Below the pieces are notes generated by a model. That model had not been told where the DNA came from, searched no databases, and was given only the letters and a program-made list of their open reading frames with translations. Of a DNA stretch of 64,000 nt, positions 34,691 to 43,816 are shown piece after piece. The DNA is taken from NCBI GenBank assembly GCA_966211455.1, contig CBIHNI010000012.1, positions 1 through 64,000 of the forward strand. The letters run 5' to 3'. Source of the DNA: 21-14-0-10-47-8 sp966211455. Its GTDB lineage: Bacteria > Bdellovibrionota > Bdellovibrionia > Bdellovibrionales > Bdellovibrionaceae. Numbering within the stretch: the first letter of the stretch is position 1; the number at the start of each line of letters is the position of its first letter. Made by a program: the position numbers and the translations under genes.

Positions 34691-35553
34691 TTTTCGCGAT
34701 CGCATTTCTGACCAGCGTCCTTCGCGGCGCCACCCCTCTGGTCTTCGCTTCGATGGGTGGACTTTTAAGCGAACGTTCGGGAGTGATTCAAATCGCGCTT
34801 GAAGGCATTATGCTGATGGGCGCTTTGTTCGCCGCCATTGGCGCTTTATATTTCGGATCGGCTTGGGTTGGTTTTTTGATGGGCGGGGTTGCGGGACTGA
34901 TGATGGCCTTGATCTTTGGGATCTTTGCTTTGTACCTGCGAACCGATCAGATCATCGTCGGCACCGGTATCAATTTGCTGGCGGTGGGTGTCGCTCCGTT
35001 TATGACGAAGATCCTTTACAATTCGACAGGCGCCACGCCCAATCTTCCGATCGAAGTGCGCTTTTCATTCGAGCCGATTGTGGTCGCGGTGATCGCGGCC
35101 CTTGTGATATGGTACGTGTTCTCAAAAACCAAAGCTGGGCTTTTGCTTCGTTTTGCCGGCGAGGAACCGCAAGCTTTGGCGGCTGCCGGATATTCGGTGG
35201 AGAAAGTTCGCTGGTCCTTTTTATTGGCCGCGGGCTTTGTCACCGGCCTTGGTGGCGGCAGCCTTTCATTGTTTTTGGCTTCTTCATACTCGCCCAATAT
35301 GACGGCCGGTCGTGGGTTTATGGCTTTGGCCGCGTTGATTTTCGGCAAGTGGAAACCACTTCCGGTCCTGGCGGCTTGTCTTTTCTTTGCTTTGATTGAT
35401 GCTGTTCAGATTCGTTTGCAAGGTGCGGACACGGGGATTCCCGTGCAGTGGGTGCAAGCTCTTCCGTACTTGGTAACGATCATTGCTTTGGCCGGCTTCT
35501 TTGGACACAGCCGCGCACCGAAGGCCTTGGGACAGCATCTGGCGCGAAAATAA
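34687..35553 (+). CDS. Nucleoside ABC importer permease 2
   Basis: 289 residues starting at GTG 34687, placed by ACGGAGG 5-6 bases upstream and by the GTGA overlap with the preceding stop. Membrane helices carry LLSERSGVIQIALEGIMLMGAL and FMALAALIFGKWKPLPVLAACLFFALIDAV, typical of NupQ-like partners. Forms a heterodimer with permease 1. Confidence 0.93.
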   Translation: MIFAIAFLTSVLRGATPLVFASMGGLLSERSGVIQIALEGIMLMGALFAAIGALYFGSAWVGFLMGGVAGLMMALIFGIFALYLRTDQIIVGTGINLLAVGVAPFMTKILYNSTGATPNLPIEVRFSFEPIVVAVIAALVIWYVFSKTKAGLLLRFAGEEPQALAAAGYSVEKVRWSFLLAAGFVTGLGGGSLSLFLASSYSPNMTAGRGFMALAALIFGKWKPLPVLAACLFFALIDAVQIRLQGADTGIPVQWVQALPYLVTIIALAGFFGHSRAPKALGQHLARK

Positions 35554-35569
35554 CAAGAAGGAGGATTTC

Positions 35570-36661
35570 TTGAAACGCTTTTTCTTTTTGGCTCTGATTT
35601 TATCTTCGCTTGTCGGTGGATCGGCTTTGGCTTGGGGCGGCCGCGGACACCACACGATCTGCGATGCCGCCGTTTACCTGGTCAAAGAAAAAGGGCTGCG
35701 TGATTACCTTCAGTACAAGCCGCATATCATGGGTTACCTTTGCAATATTCCGGATATCTACTGGCGCGATCTGGGGCCGGATGTCAGCAAGCTTGGCGAT
35801 GCCACCCATTATGTTGATATGGAATATTTCGCAGTCCCACTGAAAGACATCCCTTTGGATTACAGAAAGATCGTCGCCGACTATACCGGAAAACCAAATC
35901 CCACAAAAGAAAACGGCGGGACATTCAAGGCCGTGCCGAACGAGTTCGGTTCCAACTGGTGGCGCGCCGATCAGTTTTACCGCCGAGCTGCCGGTCTTGC
36001 CGAAAAATGGAAAGCGGCCGAAATTCCTGGAAATTCGAAGCAGGGTTTTGATGACTCTTTGCCATTCAATCAAATGGCCTACGAATTCACCGTGAATATC
36101 GGAATTATGGGTCACTTTGTGGGCGACAACGGACAGCCATTTCATTCGACCATGGATTATGACGGCTATCGCAGCGGCCACGGCGGCATTCATGCTTATT
36201 ACGAGGAAAGCTTGGTGGCGGCCCAGCCGGCGACTTTGCTGACCGACGTGATCGTAAAAGCCGAGCAGTTCAGAAAAAATTCAAAGAAGCATCCCTTCTT
36301 GAACGAGAAAACAGTTCTAGCGCGCATGAAAGCTTTGGCGATTGAAGCGAACAATGAGATTCCAAAAATCTTTGCTTTGGATAAAGTGAAAGCGCCTTCT
36401 TCGATCAAAGATGAAAAAGGCATGTCGCTGAAAACCGCAGCCGAGCGTGAATCTGCCGTGCAGATGGGAGCGAAGTTCAAATCTTTGATTGTGACCGATA
36501 TGGCGCGCTCGGCGGCTTTGCTGGCGACCTTGTGGGATGAACTTTATGTCGAAGTCGGCCGCCCGAAACTGACGGCCCACAAAAGTTACAAGTTCCCGAT
36601 GCAACCTGCGTTCGTGGCGCCTGATTATTTTGACTTGAAGGATATCGGCAAGAAAGAATAA
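35570..36661 (+). CDS. Secreted S1/P1-type zinc nuclease
   Basis: 363 residues from TTG 35570, 5 bases after GGAGG. The signal peptide (LALILSSLVGGSALA) cleaves just before WGGRGHH, so the mature N-terminal Trp is free to ligate zinc as in the S1/P1 fold. Other ligands follow the family order: the HH near the start, LGDATHYVDMEYF, and GHFVGDNGQPFHSTMDYD. These enzymes cut single-stranded DNA and RNA to 5'-nucleotides and remove 3'-phosphates. Its position 16 bases behind a nucleoside importer suggests a prey nucleic acid salvage unit. Confidence 0.9.
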   Translation: MKRFFFLALILSSLVGGSALAWGGRGHHTICDAAVYLVKEKGLRDYLQYKPHIMGYLCNIPDIYWRDLGPDVSKLGDATHYVDMEYFAVPLKDIPLDYRKIVADYTGKPNPTKENGGTFKAVPNEFGSNWWRADQFYRRAAGLAEKWKAAEIPGNSKQGFDDSLPFNQMAYEFTVNIGIMGHFVGDNGQPFHSTMDYDGYRSGHGGIHAYYEESLVAAQPATLLTDVIVKAEQFRKNSKKHPFLNEKTVLARMKALAIEANNEIPKIFALDKVKAPSSIKDEKGMSLKTAAERESAVQMGAKFKSLIVTDMARSAALLATLWDELYVEVGRPKLTAHKSYKFPMQPAFVAPDYFDLKDIGKKE

Positions 36662-36664
36662 ACC

Positions 36665-36958
36665 ATGCGGAGACTGGCTTGGATTTTCTTACTTGGCTTT
36701 CCTTGGAGTGCGCAGGCCCACATCATGGGTTCGTCGACCTGGTGTTTGGCGAATTCGCCGGTGCATTTCGAGTGTCAGTTTGAAGATTACGATTTGTGCC
36801 AGCAAACGGCGCAGAAAAAATCGAAAACGAATTTTGAAACTTGGCAGTGCGTGCCTTATCCGATCGACATGAGAAACATTCCGAAAAGTGGCGAGACTCC
36901 GGTTTCAAACTCGCCACCCTCATCAAGCGCGAATTCTACAAAGCCCGCTGGCCATTGA
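36665..36958 (+). CDS. Small secreted protein of unknown function
   Basis: 97 residues, signal peptide to AQA, then a short domain with four cysteines (TWCLANSP, FECQFEDYDLCQQT, TWQCVPYP) and a Ser/Pro-rich tail. Starts 3 bases after the nuclease stop, so it is the last gene of the importer/nuclease unit. The last 23 bases overlap the 3' end of the convergent lipoprotein gene. Confidence 0.65.
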   Translation: MRRLAWIFLLGFPWSAQAHIMGSSTWCLANSPVHFECQFEDYDLCQQTAQKKSKTNFETWQCVPYPIDMRNIPKSGETPVSNSPPSSSANSTKPAGH

Positions 36959-37934
36959 GATCTTGGATGTAAGAGGCCTGACACTGGCCTGCAGGTCCAC
37001 TGCCTCCCTGAAGACCTTCGGGTCCGTTGTCTAAACCCATATGCGGAACCGCCGGAGAACCCTTTCCTCCGCGCCCTCCTCCGCCACCAGAGCCACACTC
37101 GATCAATGGTAGAATCATCAAGCTGTGAGCTTCAAAGCTTTGAATTTGAAAGCTCCCCGAATCTCCCCCTGGCAGACCATTTCCGCCTGTGCCACCACCT
37201 TCACCCGCAATCAAACGACTGAAACCCATTCCTCCTGGCCCACCAATATTGATGCCGGTGGGTGGAGCACTGGTATAATCGGCACCCGGTATTCCATCAC
37301 CACCGCGCTGGCCGCGCATTTCTACTTTCAAAGTACCCTCGCCGGTTCGCATGATGATTCGGATGGCGCCGCCGGATTGACCTTTTTGGCCGATCGCCGC
37401 TTGGGAGCCCGCAGGAAATGTTCGGATCAAGCCCATTTTTCCAACCAGGCGTTGTGTTTCGATCGCCAAGGCAAAGCCGTTGGTGGTGATGATGCCATTC
37501 GCCTCAAGATAAAGACGGCCGTCAAACTTCCAAACTTCGTCTTTGGTCAGGACGATTTCGGATTGAATGATCTCATCTTTCGGAATGCGGATTTTGTCTC
37601 GACGAAGAACTTCAAAGTGTCCGTCACGAACCACGCCCTGCTCGTAGATGTAAGTCTTTCCAGATTCGGGTTGAGTGTCGGTTAAAATACCATCTTGCAT
37701 GTTCATCGGGAGAACGGTCGCCTCACTGTTGGTATTTTCAACCGAGCGTTGCACGACCTGGGTTTCCGGATGCATTTGCAGGGCAACTTGATACTTTGAA
37801 GGCTCCGCTAAAGGCCGCACTTCATAAAGCGCGGAACCTGCTTGAGCACCGTTATTTTCATCTTCCTTATCCGTAACCTTCACGCAAGCACTGAGAGACA
37901 GTGCCAACCCTAACAAAACCGCCAATGACTTCAT
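36936..37934 (-). CDS. Gly-rich lipoprotein of unknown function
   Basis: 332 residues from the ATG at 37934 (AGGAGG 4-5 bases upstream). Lipobox LSLSAC. The first 200 residues are an ordinary domain with strands (PKDEIIQSEIVLTKDEVWKFDGRLYLEANGIITTNGFALA); the last 120 are Gly-rich with collagen-like or cable-like stretches (GQKGQSGG, GGPGGMGF, GGGTGGNGLPGGDSG). I recognise no family; such Gly-rich domains often form extended surface structures. Confidence 0.68.
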   Translation of the reverse strand: MKSLAVLLGLALSLSACVKVTDKEDENNGAQAGSALYEVRPLAEPSKYQVALQMHPETQVVQRSVENTNSEATVLPMNMQDGILTDTQPESGKTYIYEQGVVRDGHFEVLRRDKIRIPKDEIIQSEIVLTKDEVWKFDGRLYLEANGIITTNGFALAIETQRLVGKMGLIRTFPAGSQAAIGQKGQSGGAIRIIMRTGEGTLKVEMRGQRGGDGIPGADYTSAPPTGINIGGPGGMGFSRLIAGEGGGTGGNGLPGGDSGSFQIQSFEAHSLMILPLIECGSGGGGGRGGKGSPAVPHMGLDNGPEGLQGGSGPAGQCQASYIQDLNGQRAL

Positions 37935-38045
37935 AAGACCTCCTGAATGGCCAGGGTCTTTGCAAGACTTGTCGGCTGTTATATAGCTTGGATTCGAAAA
38001 GAAGATCCGAAAGCACTCGGATGTCCGGCATCCGGACGGATAAAA

Positions 38046-38092
38046 GGTACGCCGTACCTTTCGGGACGCTGTCCCAGAAGGTACGGCGTACT
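38046..38092. repeat. REP family 1, inverted pair
   Basis: GGTACGCCGTACC at 38046-38058 and GGTACGGCGTACT at 38080-38092, between the lipoprotein gene and the outer-membrane protein terminator. Confidence 0.85.
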
Positions 38093-38094
38093 CC

Positions 38095-38131
38095 CCCAAA
38101 AAAAAGGCCCTGCTTTTGGGCAGAGCCTTTT
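38095..38131 (-). terminator. Intrinsic terminator after the 39234 outer-membrane protein gene
   Basis: Minus strand AAAAGGCTCTGC, loop CCAAAA, GCAGGGCCTTTT then TTTTT. Strong. Confidence 0.88.
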
Positions 38132-38154
38132 GGTTTCAAGCTTTGAGCTTAAAA

Positions 38155-39234
38155 TTAGAACATGTAAGTAACAGCAGCGTTAGCCAAGAACGCGTTTCCG
38201 TTCAAAGCAGCTGTGTTGCTGTTTGCAGCTTCAAGAGTTCCATCCAACAACAATTTGTTGAATTTCAAGCCAGCACCCGCAGCAACTGAAGTGTTGTTCG
38301 CGATTGTGTCCGCGTCGCCACCAGTTCCGTTTGCAGCAGTCACTTTCTTAGAACCAAGAACGAAGTTCTGTTGTACAGATGCACGCAGAACCATCCAAGA
38401 AGTCGCATCAGCTTCGATACCAGCAAATACTGGAAGAGCCATCTCTTCAGTTTTAGCATCGTTTGCTTTGTCTTTAGTTGTTGTGCTATTCAGCTTCGCT
38501 CCGTAGAAGAAGTCTGCACCGTCTGCTTTGTGAGAGTTCACAACACCAACATTGTAGCGCATCATCTCAGATTTGTGAGTCTCAGCACCGTTCACTTCTT
38601 CTTTACCGCCGTTCATTCCAACGCCAGCAGAGAAAGTTAGAGTGTCCATTGTGTAAGTACCAGCCAAGTCGATTGCTGGGTTACCTTTGAAATCAACTTT
38701 TGTTGAATCTTTTTTGTAAGTGTTCATCGCACCAACAGTCAAAGCAGCATCCCAGTTCGAACCAGTCAAACCGAAGTTAACGCCCAAGGCGCTTTGCTTT
38801 TCAGTTGTCGTTTTCTTGTCGCTGTTTGAGTACAACAAGCCCAGACCCCAAGACAAATCGCCACCCATTTTTGAACCGTAGAACAGGTTCACTGGGTTTT
38901 CGTTTGTCAGGTAAGTACCAGTTACGAAACCAGTGCGAACTTCGTCAACCCATGTCGGGTGTGAACCCAAGTAGAATCCGTATTTTGAATCGCCCATTGA
39001 GCGAACGAATCCACCTTCAGCGCGAGGAGTTGCAGTGCCTGCAGCTGTGTAGTTGTTGTTACCGAATTCGAATGTCAACCATTCGCCGTGTTCGTTGATT
39101 TTAGAAGCGTTTGTTTGAACATCAGTGATGTCAGACAAGTGTGCTGAGCTGTTCAGAGCAGACACGCGAGCTTTAGAAGCCATCGCTGGAGTCGCTGCAA
39201 GAGCCAGAGCTGCGATCAGAAGTGTATTTTTCAT
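38155..39234 (-). CDS. Outer-membrane porin-like protein 1
   Basis: 359 residues from the ATG at 39234 (AAAGGA upstream). Signal peptide (LIAALALAATPAMA), then a mature start SKARVSALNSSAHLSD shared with the next gene, and alternating strands ending VTYMF with a C-terminal Phe, the outer-membrane barrel signature. Codon use is strongly biased (for example many AAC, CGT/CGC and GTT/GCT choices), consistent with high expression. Function unknown; probably a major outer-membrane protein. Confidence 0.75.
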   Translation of the reverse strand: MKNTLLIAALALAATPAMASKARVSALNSSAHLSDITDVQTNASKINEHGEWLTFEFGNNNYTAAGTATPRAEGGFVRSMGDSKYGFYLGSHPTWVDEVRTGFVTGTYLTNENPVNLFYGSKMGGDLSWGLGLLYSNSDKKTTTEKQSALGVNFGLTGSNWDAALTVGAMNTYKKDSTKVDFKGNPAIDLAGTYTMDTLTFSAGVGMNGGKEEVNGAETHKSEMMRYNVGVVNSHKADGADFFYGAKLNSTTTKDKANDAKTEEMALPVFAGIEADATSWMVLRASVQQNFVLGSKKVTAANGTGGDADTIANNTSVAAGAGLKFNKLLLDGTLEAANSNTAALNGNAFLANAAVTYMF

Positions 39235-39266
39235 TTGTGTGTATCCTTTCAATTAAATCTCAAAAA

Positions 39267-40469
39267 TTAAAACATGTAAGTCATGCCAAGATTGGTCATG
39301 AGGTTTGTCGTGTTCACAGTACCAGTTGTCTGTGCAGCCCACGAACCGTCAACAGCCCATTTTCCGAATTTCAAACCCAAACCAGCAGCAACTTTAGTGT
39401 TGTTGCGGATTGTGTCTGTTTCGTCAGAGAAACCAGCCGCGCCATCGTCTTGTTTATATGAACCCAACAAAACGTTCTGAGTGGCAGAACCACGCAGAGT
39501 CAACCAAGAAGTCGCGTCGTACTCCAAACCAACCAAGAATGGCAGGTAAGTCGCAGTGACTTTAGTGTCGATGTTTGAGTTTGATTTCTTCGCGTTGAAC
39601 AATTGCAAAGCAACGCCGTAGAACCACTGACCGCCATCGATCTTATTGTGATCAACAACACCGATGTCAGCTTGGTTTTGTTCAACTTTCAAATCGTTGA
39701 ATACAGCTGAAGCACCTTCATATTTGAATCCATCCATATAGTACTTCGCGTACAAGCGGATGTTTTCCATTTTGTAAGCACCACCAACTTTGAAGCCGAT
39801 TGTACCTTTGTATTTTGCAGAAGAATCTGCAGCGATCGCAGTTGTATCAGTCGCAGCATCGATGATTCCGTTTCCGTTCGCATCGCCGCTGTTCAAGACA
39901 CGTGTTGCTGCCGCACCGTCAGCCGTGCTTGCCAAACCGATAACAGCGAAACCTTCCCACTGATCAGCTGTTGCACCCAAGCGGATACCGTAAGCAGATT
40001 GCTTTTGACCCAGGCTCTTTTGATCAGAGCTCGAGTAGTTCAAAGCTGCACCCCAGTTAATAGCACCTTTCATCGCGTACTGAAGCTCGATTGGGTTTTC
40101 TTGGCGCAAGAAACCGAATGAGTTACGAGCAACGTCTGTGAATGGTGAACGACGTCCAAGGTAAGCACCGTATTTCGCATCACCGTGCGAGCGAACGAAT
40201 CCGCCTTCAGCGCCCGGAGGAGTCGCGATACCGTTGTAGTATTCAGCCCAAGTTGTTGTTCCTGGAACAACGCCAGTAGCTGCAGGAGTTGTCGCACCCG
40301 CTTCGAAAGTGACATAGTCGCCCATCAAAGTCAGGTGTGAAGGATTGTCGAACGCTGATTGAGGGTCGACCAGGTGATCCGCATTTCCCAATGCAGTCAC
40401 GCGAGCCTTCGATGCGAATGCAGGAGCTGACAAAGATGCCAAAGCTGCAATCAAAAGAAGTTTTTTCAT
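39267..40469 (-). CDS. Outer-membrane porin-like protein 2
   Basis: 400 residues with signal peptide (LIAALASLSAPAFA). Paralogue of the preceding protein: both begin SKARVxALxxxxHLxD, contain WGxxLxYSxSDxK, and end T-YMF with C-terminal Phe. A DANGNGIIDAATDTTA insertion, which reads like a calcium-binding DxNxNG loop, is present only here. The two genes are 32 bases apart and could be cotranscribed. Confidence 0.75.
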   Translation of the reverse strand: MKKLLLIAALASLSAPAFASKARVTALGNADHLVDPQSAFDNPSHLTLMGDYVTFEAGATTPAATGVVPGTTTWAEYYNGIATPPGAEGGFVRSHGDAKYGAYLGRRSPFTDVARNSFGFLRQENPIELQYAMKGAINWGAALNYSSSDQKSLGQKQSAYGIRLGATADQWEGFAVIGLASTADGAAATRVLNSGDANGNGIIDAATDTTAIAADSSAKYKGTIGFKVGGAYKMENIRLYAKYYMDGFKYEGASAVFNDLKVEQNQADIGVVDHNKIDGGQWFYGVALQLFNAKKSNSNIDTKVTATYLPFLVGLEYDATSWLTLRGSATQNVLLGSYKQDDGAAGFSDETDTIRNNTKVAAGLGLKFGKWAVDGSWAAQTTGTVNTTNLMTNLGMTYMF

Positions 40470-40530
40470 TTGTTGTCCTTTCGTTGAATCAACAAGGTTG
40501 TTAACTTATTCCATAATCTTTACACCTCAG

Positions 40531-40559
40531 ATCGTAATGAGAGCGTGATTTGAGATCAA
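40531..40559 (-). promoter_or_regulatory. Probable promoter of the porin-like pair
   Basis: Minus strand TTGATC (40559-40554), 17-base spacer, TACGAT (40536-40531), with transcription expected near 40524, leaving a leader of about 55 bases. Confidence 0.45.
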
Positions 40560-41224
40560 GTGGATTTGATTTTCGCCACAGTCAACGGTCTTCGCGGGTG
40601 TTGCGAAATGTCCTCACCGCTCTGTTGTCGAAAAAGTTCAGCCAGAAAAACCGTCACAAAAAAAAGCGCCGATTAAAAACTAGTACTTTTACTCGAAACC
40701 CATGTCTGGTGCGGGTTTCAAGAAATCGAAACTTCGATTTTTCACAGGTAAATGCTGACGTATTGAGCAGCCGAAAAAGACTTCAATCTTTTGAAGGAAG
40801 TTTACAATGCAGCATGTTTAATATCCTGGATTAAAGTCCTAACGCGCCATCGCAGAACGGCGTTCGGTGCCGTGTTAAACCCCCTACATAACTCTCTTTT
40901 TACCGATCTTCTTGGGATTTTCAGAGACAAAAATTATGTCTCATTCTATAATCAAATCTCAAACCGACCTTCACAAAGAGTCTAGAAAGCTTCCACATTT
41001 CTTCCACACTTTGTGATTTTCAATCGGCAAATCCGTCACGGATTTGCTCTCCGCAACAGCACTTTGCGCTCAACAAAACGCTGCCGGCTTAACAACACAA
41101 CCCACCTGAAAAGCGAAACTATCAAAGAAAATTAAACCCAATCTGAACAAAAAAGAATCAGACACGAAGAGTAACCTGAAGATCTTGAAGACAAGACTTT
41201 CAAAACAAGAAGATAATTCAACCA
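40560..41224. other. Long non-coding stretch upstream of rnr
   Basis: About 660 bases without a convincing gene. It is A/T-rich and contains a perfect hairpin GCAAATCCG-TCA-CGGATTTGC at 41027-41047 without a T-tract, and short direct runs of ACAA and GAAGA near 41150-41220. The length is unusual for this compact window; it may hold the rnr promoter and a small RNA, neither of which I can show. Confidence 0.4.
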
Positions 41225-43816
41225 ATGAAAAAACAATTTCTACAAGGAATGATCAAACGACACCCCGACGGTTTCGGATTTTTTATTCCCGATCAAAGTG
41301 AACACCCTGACGTTTATATTCCCCGCCAATCAATGAAAGGCACCATGACCAGCGATAAGGTCATGATCGAAGCCTTCCCCGAACCGGGCGGACAAAGATT
41401 CCGCGGCGAGATCGTCAAGATCGTCGAACGCGGGACCAAATCCCTGGTGGGCACATTCCATAAATTAAATGATAAGGTCGGCATCGTCCGCGACGAAGGC
41501 AAAGGCTGGGGCGAAGATTTAAAAGTCCCGCTCGAGTCATCAATGAATGCCAAGAATGGCGAGCTGGTCTCGGTGAACATCCTGAGCTATCCAGGCGATG
41601 CAAACGGTTTCCGTGGTGAAGTCACCGACGTGATCGGCGATGCGATGGATCCTTTGACGGACATCAAGCGCGTGCTTTTGCAGAACCACATCCCACACCA
41701 ATTCCATTCTGAAGTCGAAGCGGAAGCCGATAAGTTTTCTGAACACGTCTCTGAAGCTGATATGAAAGGCCGCAAAGATCTACGTTCGCTGAGCTTTATT
41801 ACGATCGATGGCGCCACGGCAAAGGACTTTGACGATGCCATCTTTGTCGAAAGCAATGCCCGTGGATTTAAATTGTATGTGGCGATCGCCGATGTCAGCC
41901 ATTACGTAAAGTTGGGCTCCGCTATTGATCGCGAAGCTTACGAGCGTGGCACCAGCGTTTATTTCCCAAATTTCGTGGTGCCGATGTTACCCGAAGTTCT
42001 TAGTAACGGTCTTTGCTCTTTGAATCCGCACGTTCCGCGACTGGCACTGGTGGCGGACATGCAGATGGATTTCACCGGTGAAGTTTTAGAAAGCGACTTC
42101 TATGAAGCCGTGATCGAAAGCAAAGCCCGCGTCACCTATGGTGAAGCGCAAGAAATCATCGACGGCAACGAAGTCGAAAAGCTTCGCCATGTGAAGGCCG
42201 AGATTCTGCTTGCGGCAGATCTGGCCAAGATCTTGATGGCCAAGCGCTTTAAGGACGGATCCTTGGATCTGGAGATTCCAGAAACGCAGATCGTCCTGGA
42301 TAGCGCGGGCATCCCAATCGACTTTATTAAATCCGAGCGTCTCTTCGCTCACCGTTTGATTGAAGAGATGATGCTGGCCGCGAACGTCGCCGTGGCGACC
42401 TTTCTTTCATCGAAAGATATTCCGGCCATTTACCGCATTCACGACTCGCCAAATGAAGATGCGATCGAAATGCTGGAAAGATATCTGGCCAATTTTGGCA
42501 GCCGCGTGAAAGTGACACAGGGAAAATTGCAGAAGCGATTGACCAAGGCCTTGCAAGAATTTGATGGCAAACCCGAAGCTCAGATCCTGAATATCCTGGC
42601 GCTTCGCTCGATGAGCCAGGCCAAGTACAGCCCCGACAATGTCGGACACTTTGGATTGGGTTTCGAGTTTTATACTCACTTCACCTCTCCGATTCGTCGA
42701 TACCCCGATTTGATCGTGCATCGCCTGATCAAAAGTCAAATTATGCCGCAGTCCCAGTACCGTCTGATTCCGGAAGACGATTTGCAGACCAGCGCCACTA
42801 TGCTATCGGCCTGCGAGCAGCGATCCGTGAAAGCGGAACGACAATTCCAAGCGATCAAAAAAGCCCGCTTTATGGAGAAATTCGTCGGTGAAGAATTCGA
42901 GGGCATCATCAGCTCGGTCACAAAGTTCGGCGTTTTCGTTCTGCTTCGCCAGTTTGAAGTCGATGGCTTGATCCGAGTTGAAAATCTCAGCAAAGAAAAA
43001 CTGGAATTCGATGAAGACACCTTGACGCTTGTGGGTCGCAAGACCGGTCAGCGTTTTGCGATTGGCGATGTGTTGACGGTGCAAGTGGCAAGTGCCGATC
43101 CAGAGGCAGGGCAAGTCGACTTCCAGTTGGCAGGCCAGGCGATGACTCACCGGGAACGCAACTTTGAGCGAAGCGGGAAAGCTCGCTTTGAAAAGGGCGG
43201 CAAGCGACGCGATGGCCGAGACGAAGGACGCGAGAAGTCCTTCAGATCTTCGAAACAGTCCTCGAAACAAGAGCCCCGACGTGAAGAACGCGACGAGCGT
43301 CCAAGCTTTGCTCAGAAATCGAAAAAGGCCCAGGCGATGGACCGCATGGAAGAAAAAGTGTTCCAGTTCTTGTCCGAAGCCAATGACGAGTCCGAAACCA
43401 AGGGCGAAAAGTTCGATCCCGAAAAACATTTGCAGCAAGCTTTAAAGAAATGGAAAGCGCGAATGGGAGTTCCCGAGCGCGAGGAAGACGATCGCAGTGG
43501 CGGAGATCGCCGCACGCGCAACACCGGCTCGCGAAATGATCGGGCCCATAGCGGCCGACAGAACGATCACGGCCGTGGCGATCGCCGCGAGGACGACAGT
43601 CGTGGCGGCCAAGGCGATCGCGGTCGCGACGGCAACCGCGGATTCCGCGTCAGCTCTCGACGTGGGGATGCGGGCGAATCGGAAAGCTCTTCTGAAAATC
43701 GCAAACCGAAAGCAACAGGAAAAAATTTCTTTAAAAAATTCCGTAAGAGCGAAAAGTCCTCGGGCGGTGGAGGCGGTAAGAAGAAAAGCTCCGGCGGCGG
43801 GAGAAAACGTCGATGA
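41225..43816 (+). CDS. rnr: Ribonuclease R
   Basis: 863 residues. Cold-shock-type domain at 5-120 (MIKRHPDGFGFFIPDQSEHPDVYIPRQSMKGTMTSDKV), RNB catalytic core with FITIDGATAKDFDDAI (catalytic Asp cluster) and HFTSPIRRYPDLIVHRLIK, then an S1 domain near 560-640 (EEFEGIISSVTKFGVFVLL). From about 640 on there is a long low-complexity basic tail rich in Arg, Ser, Asp and Gly (GRGDRREDDSRGGQGDRG), longer than the E. coli Lys-rich tail. Degrades structured RNA 3' to 5'. Overlaps the next gene by ATGA. Confidence 0.95.
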   Translation: MKKQFLQGMIKRHPDGFGFFIPDQSEHPDVYIPRQSMKGTMTSDKVMIEAFPEPGGQRFRGEIVKIVERGTKSLVGTFHKLNDKVGIVRDEGKGWGEDLKVPLESSMNAKNGELVSVNILSYPGDANGFRGEVTDVIGDAMDPLTDIKRVLLQNHIPHQFHSEVEAEADKFSEHVSEADMKGRKDLRSLSFITIDGATAKDFDDAIFVESNARGFKLYVAIADVSHYVKLGSAIDREAYERGTSVYFPNFVVPMLPEVLSNGLCSLNPHVPRLALVADMQMDFTGEVLESDFYEAVIESKARVTYGEAQEIIDGNEVEKLRHVKAEILLAADLAKILMAKRFKDGSLDLEIPETQIVLDSAGIPIDFIKSERLFAHRLIEEMMLAANVAVATFLSSKDIPAIYRIHDSPNEDAIEMLERYLANFGSRVKVTQGKLQKRLTKALQEFDGKPEAQILNILALRSMSQAKYSPDNVGHFGLGFEFYTHFTSPIRRYPDLIVHRLIKSQIMPQSQYRLIPEDDLQTSATMLSACEQRSVKAERQFQAIKKARFMEKFVGEEFEGIISSVTKFGVFVLLRQFEVDGLIRVENLSKEKLEFDEDTLTLVGRKTGQRFAIGDVLTVQVASADPEAGQVDFQLAGQAMTHRERNFERSGKARFEKGGKRRDGRDEGREKSFRSSKQSSKQEPRREERDERPSFAQKSKKAQAMDRMEEKVFQFLSEANDESETKGEKFDPEKHLQQALKKWKARMGVPEREEDDRSGGDRRTRNTGSRNDRAHSGRQNDHGRGDRREDDSRGGQGDRGRDGNRGFRVSSRRGDAGESESSSENRKPKATGKNFFKKFRKSEKSSGGGGGKKKSSGGGRKRR

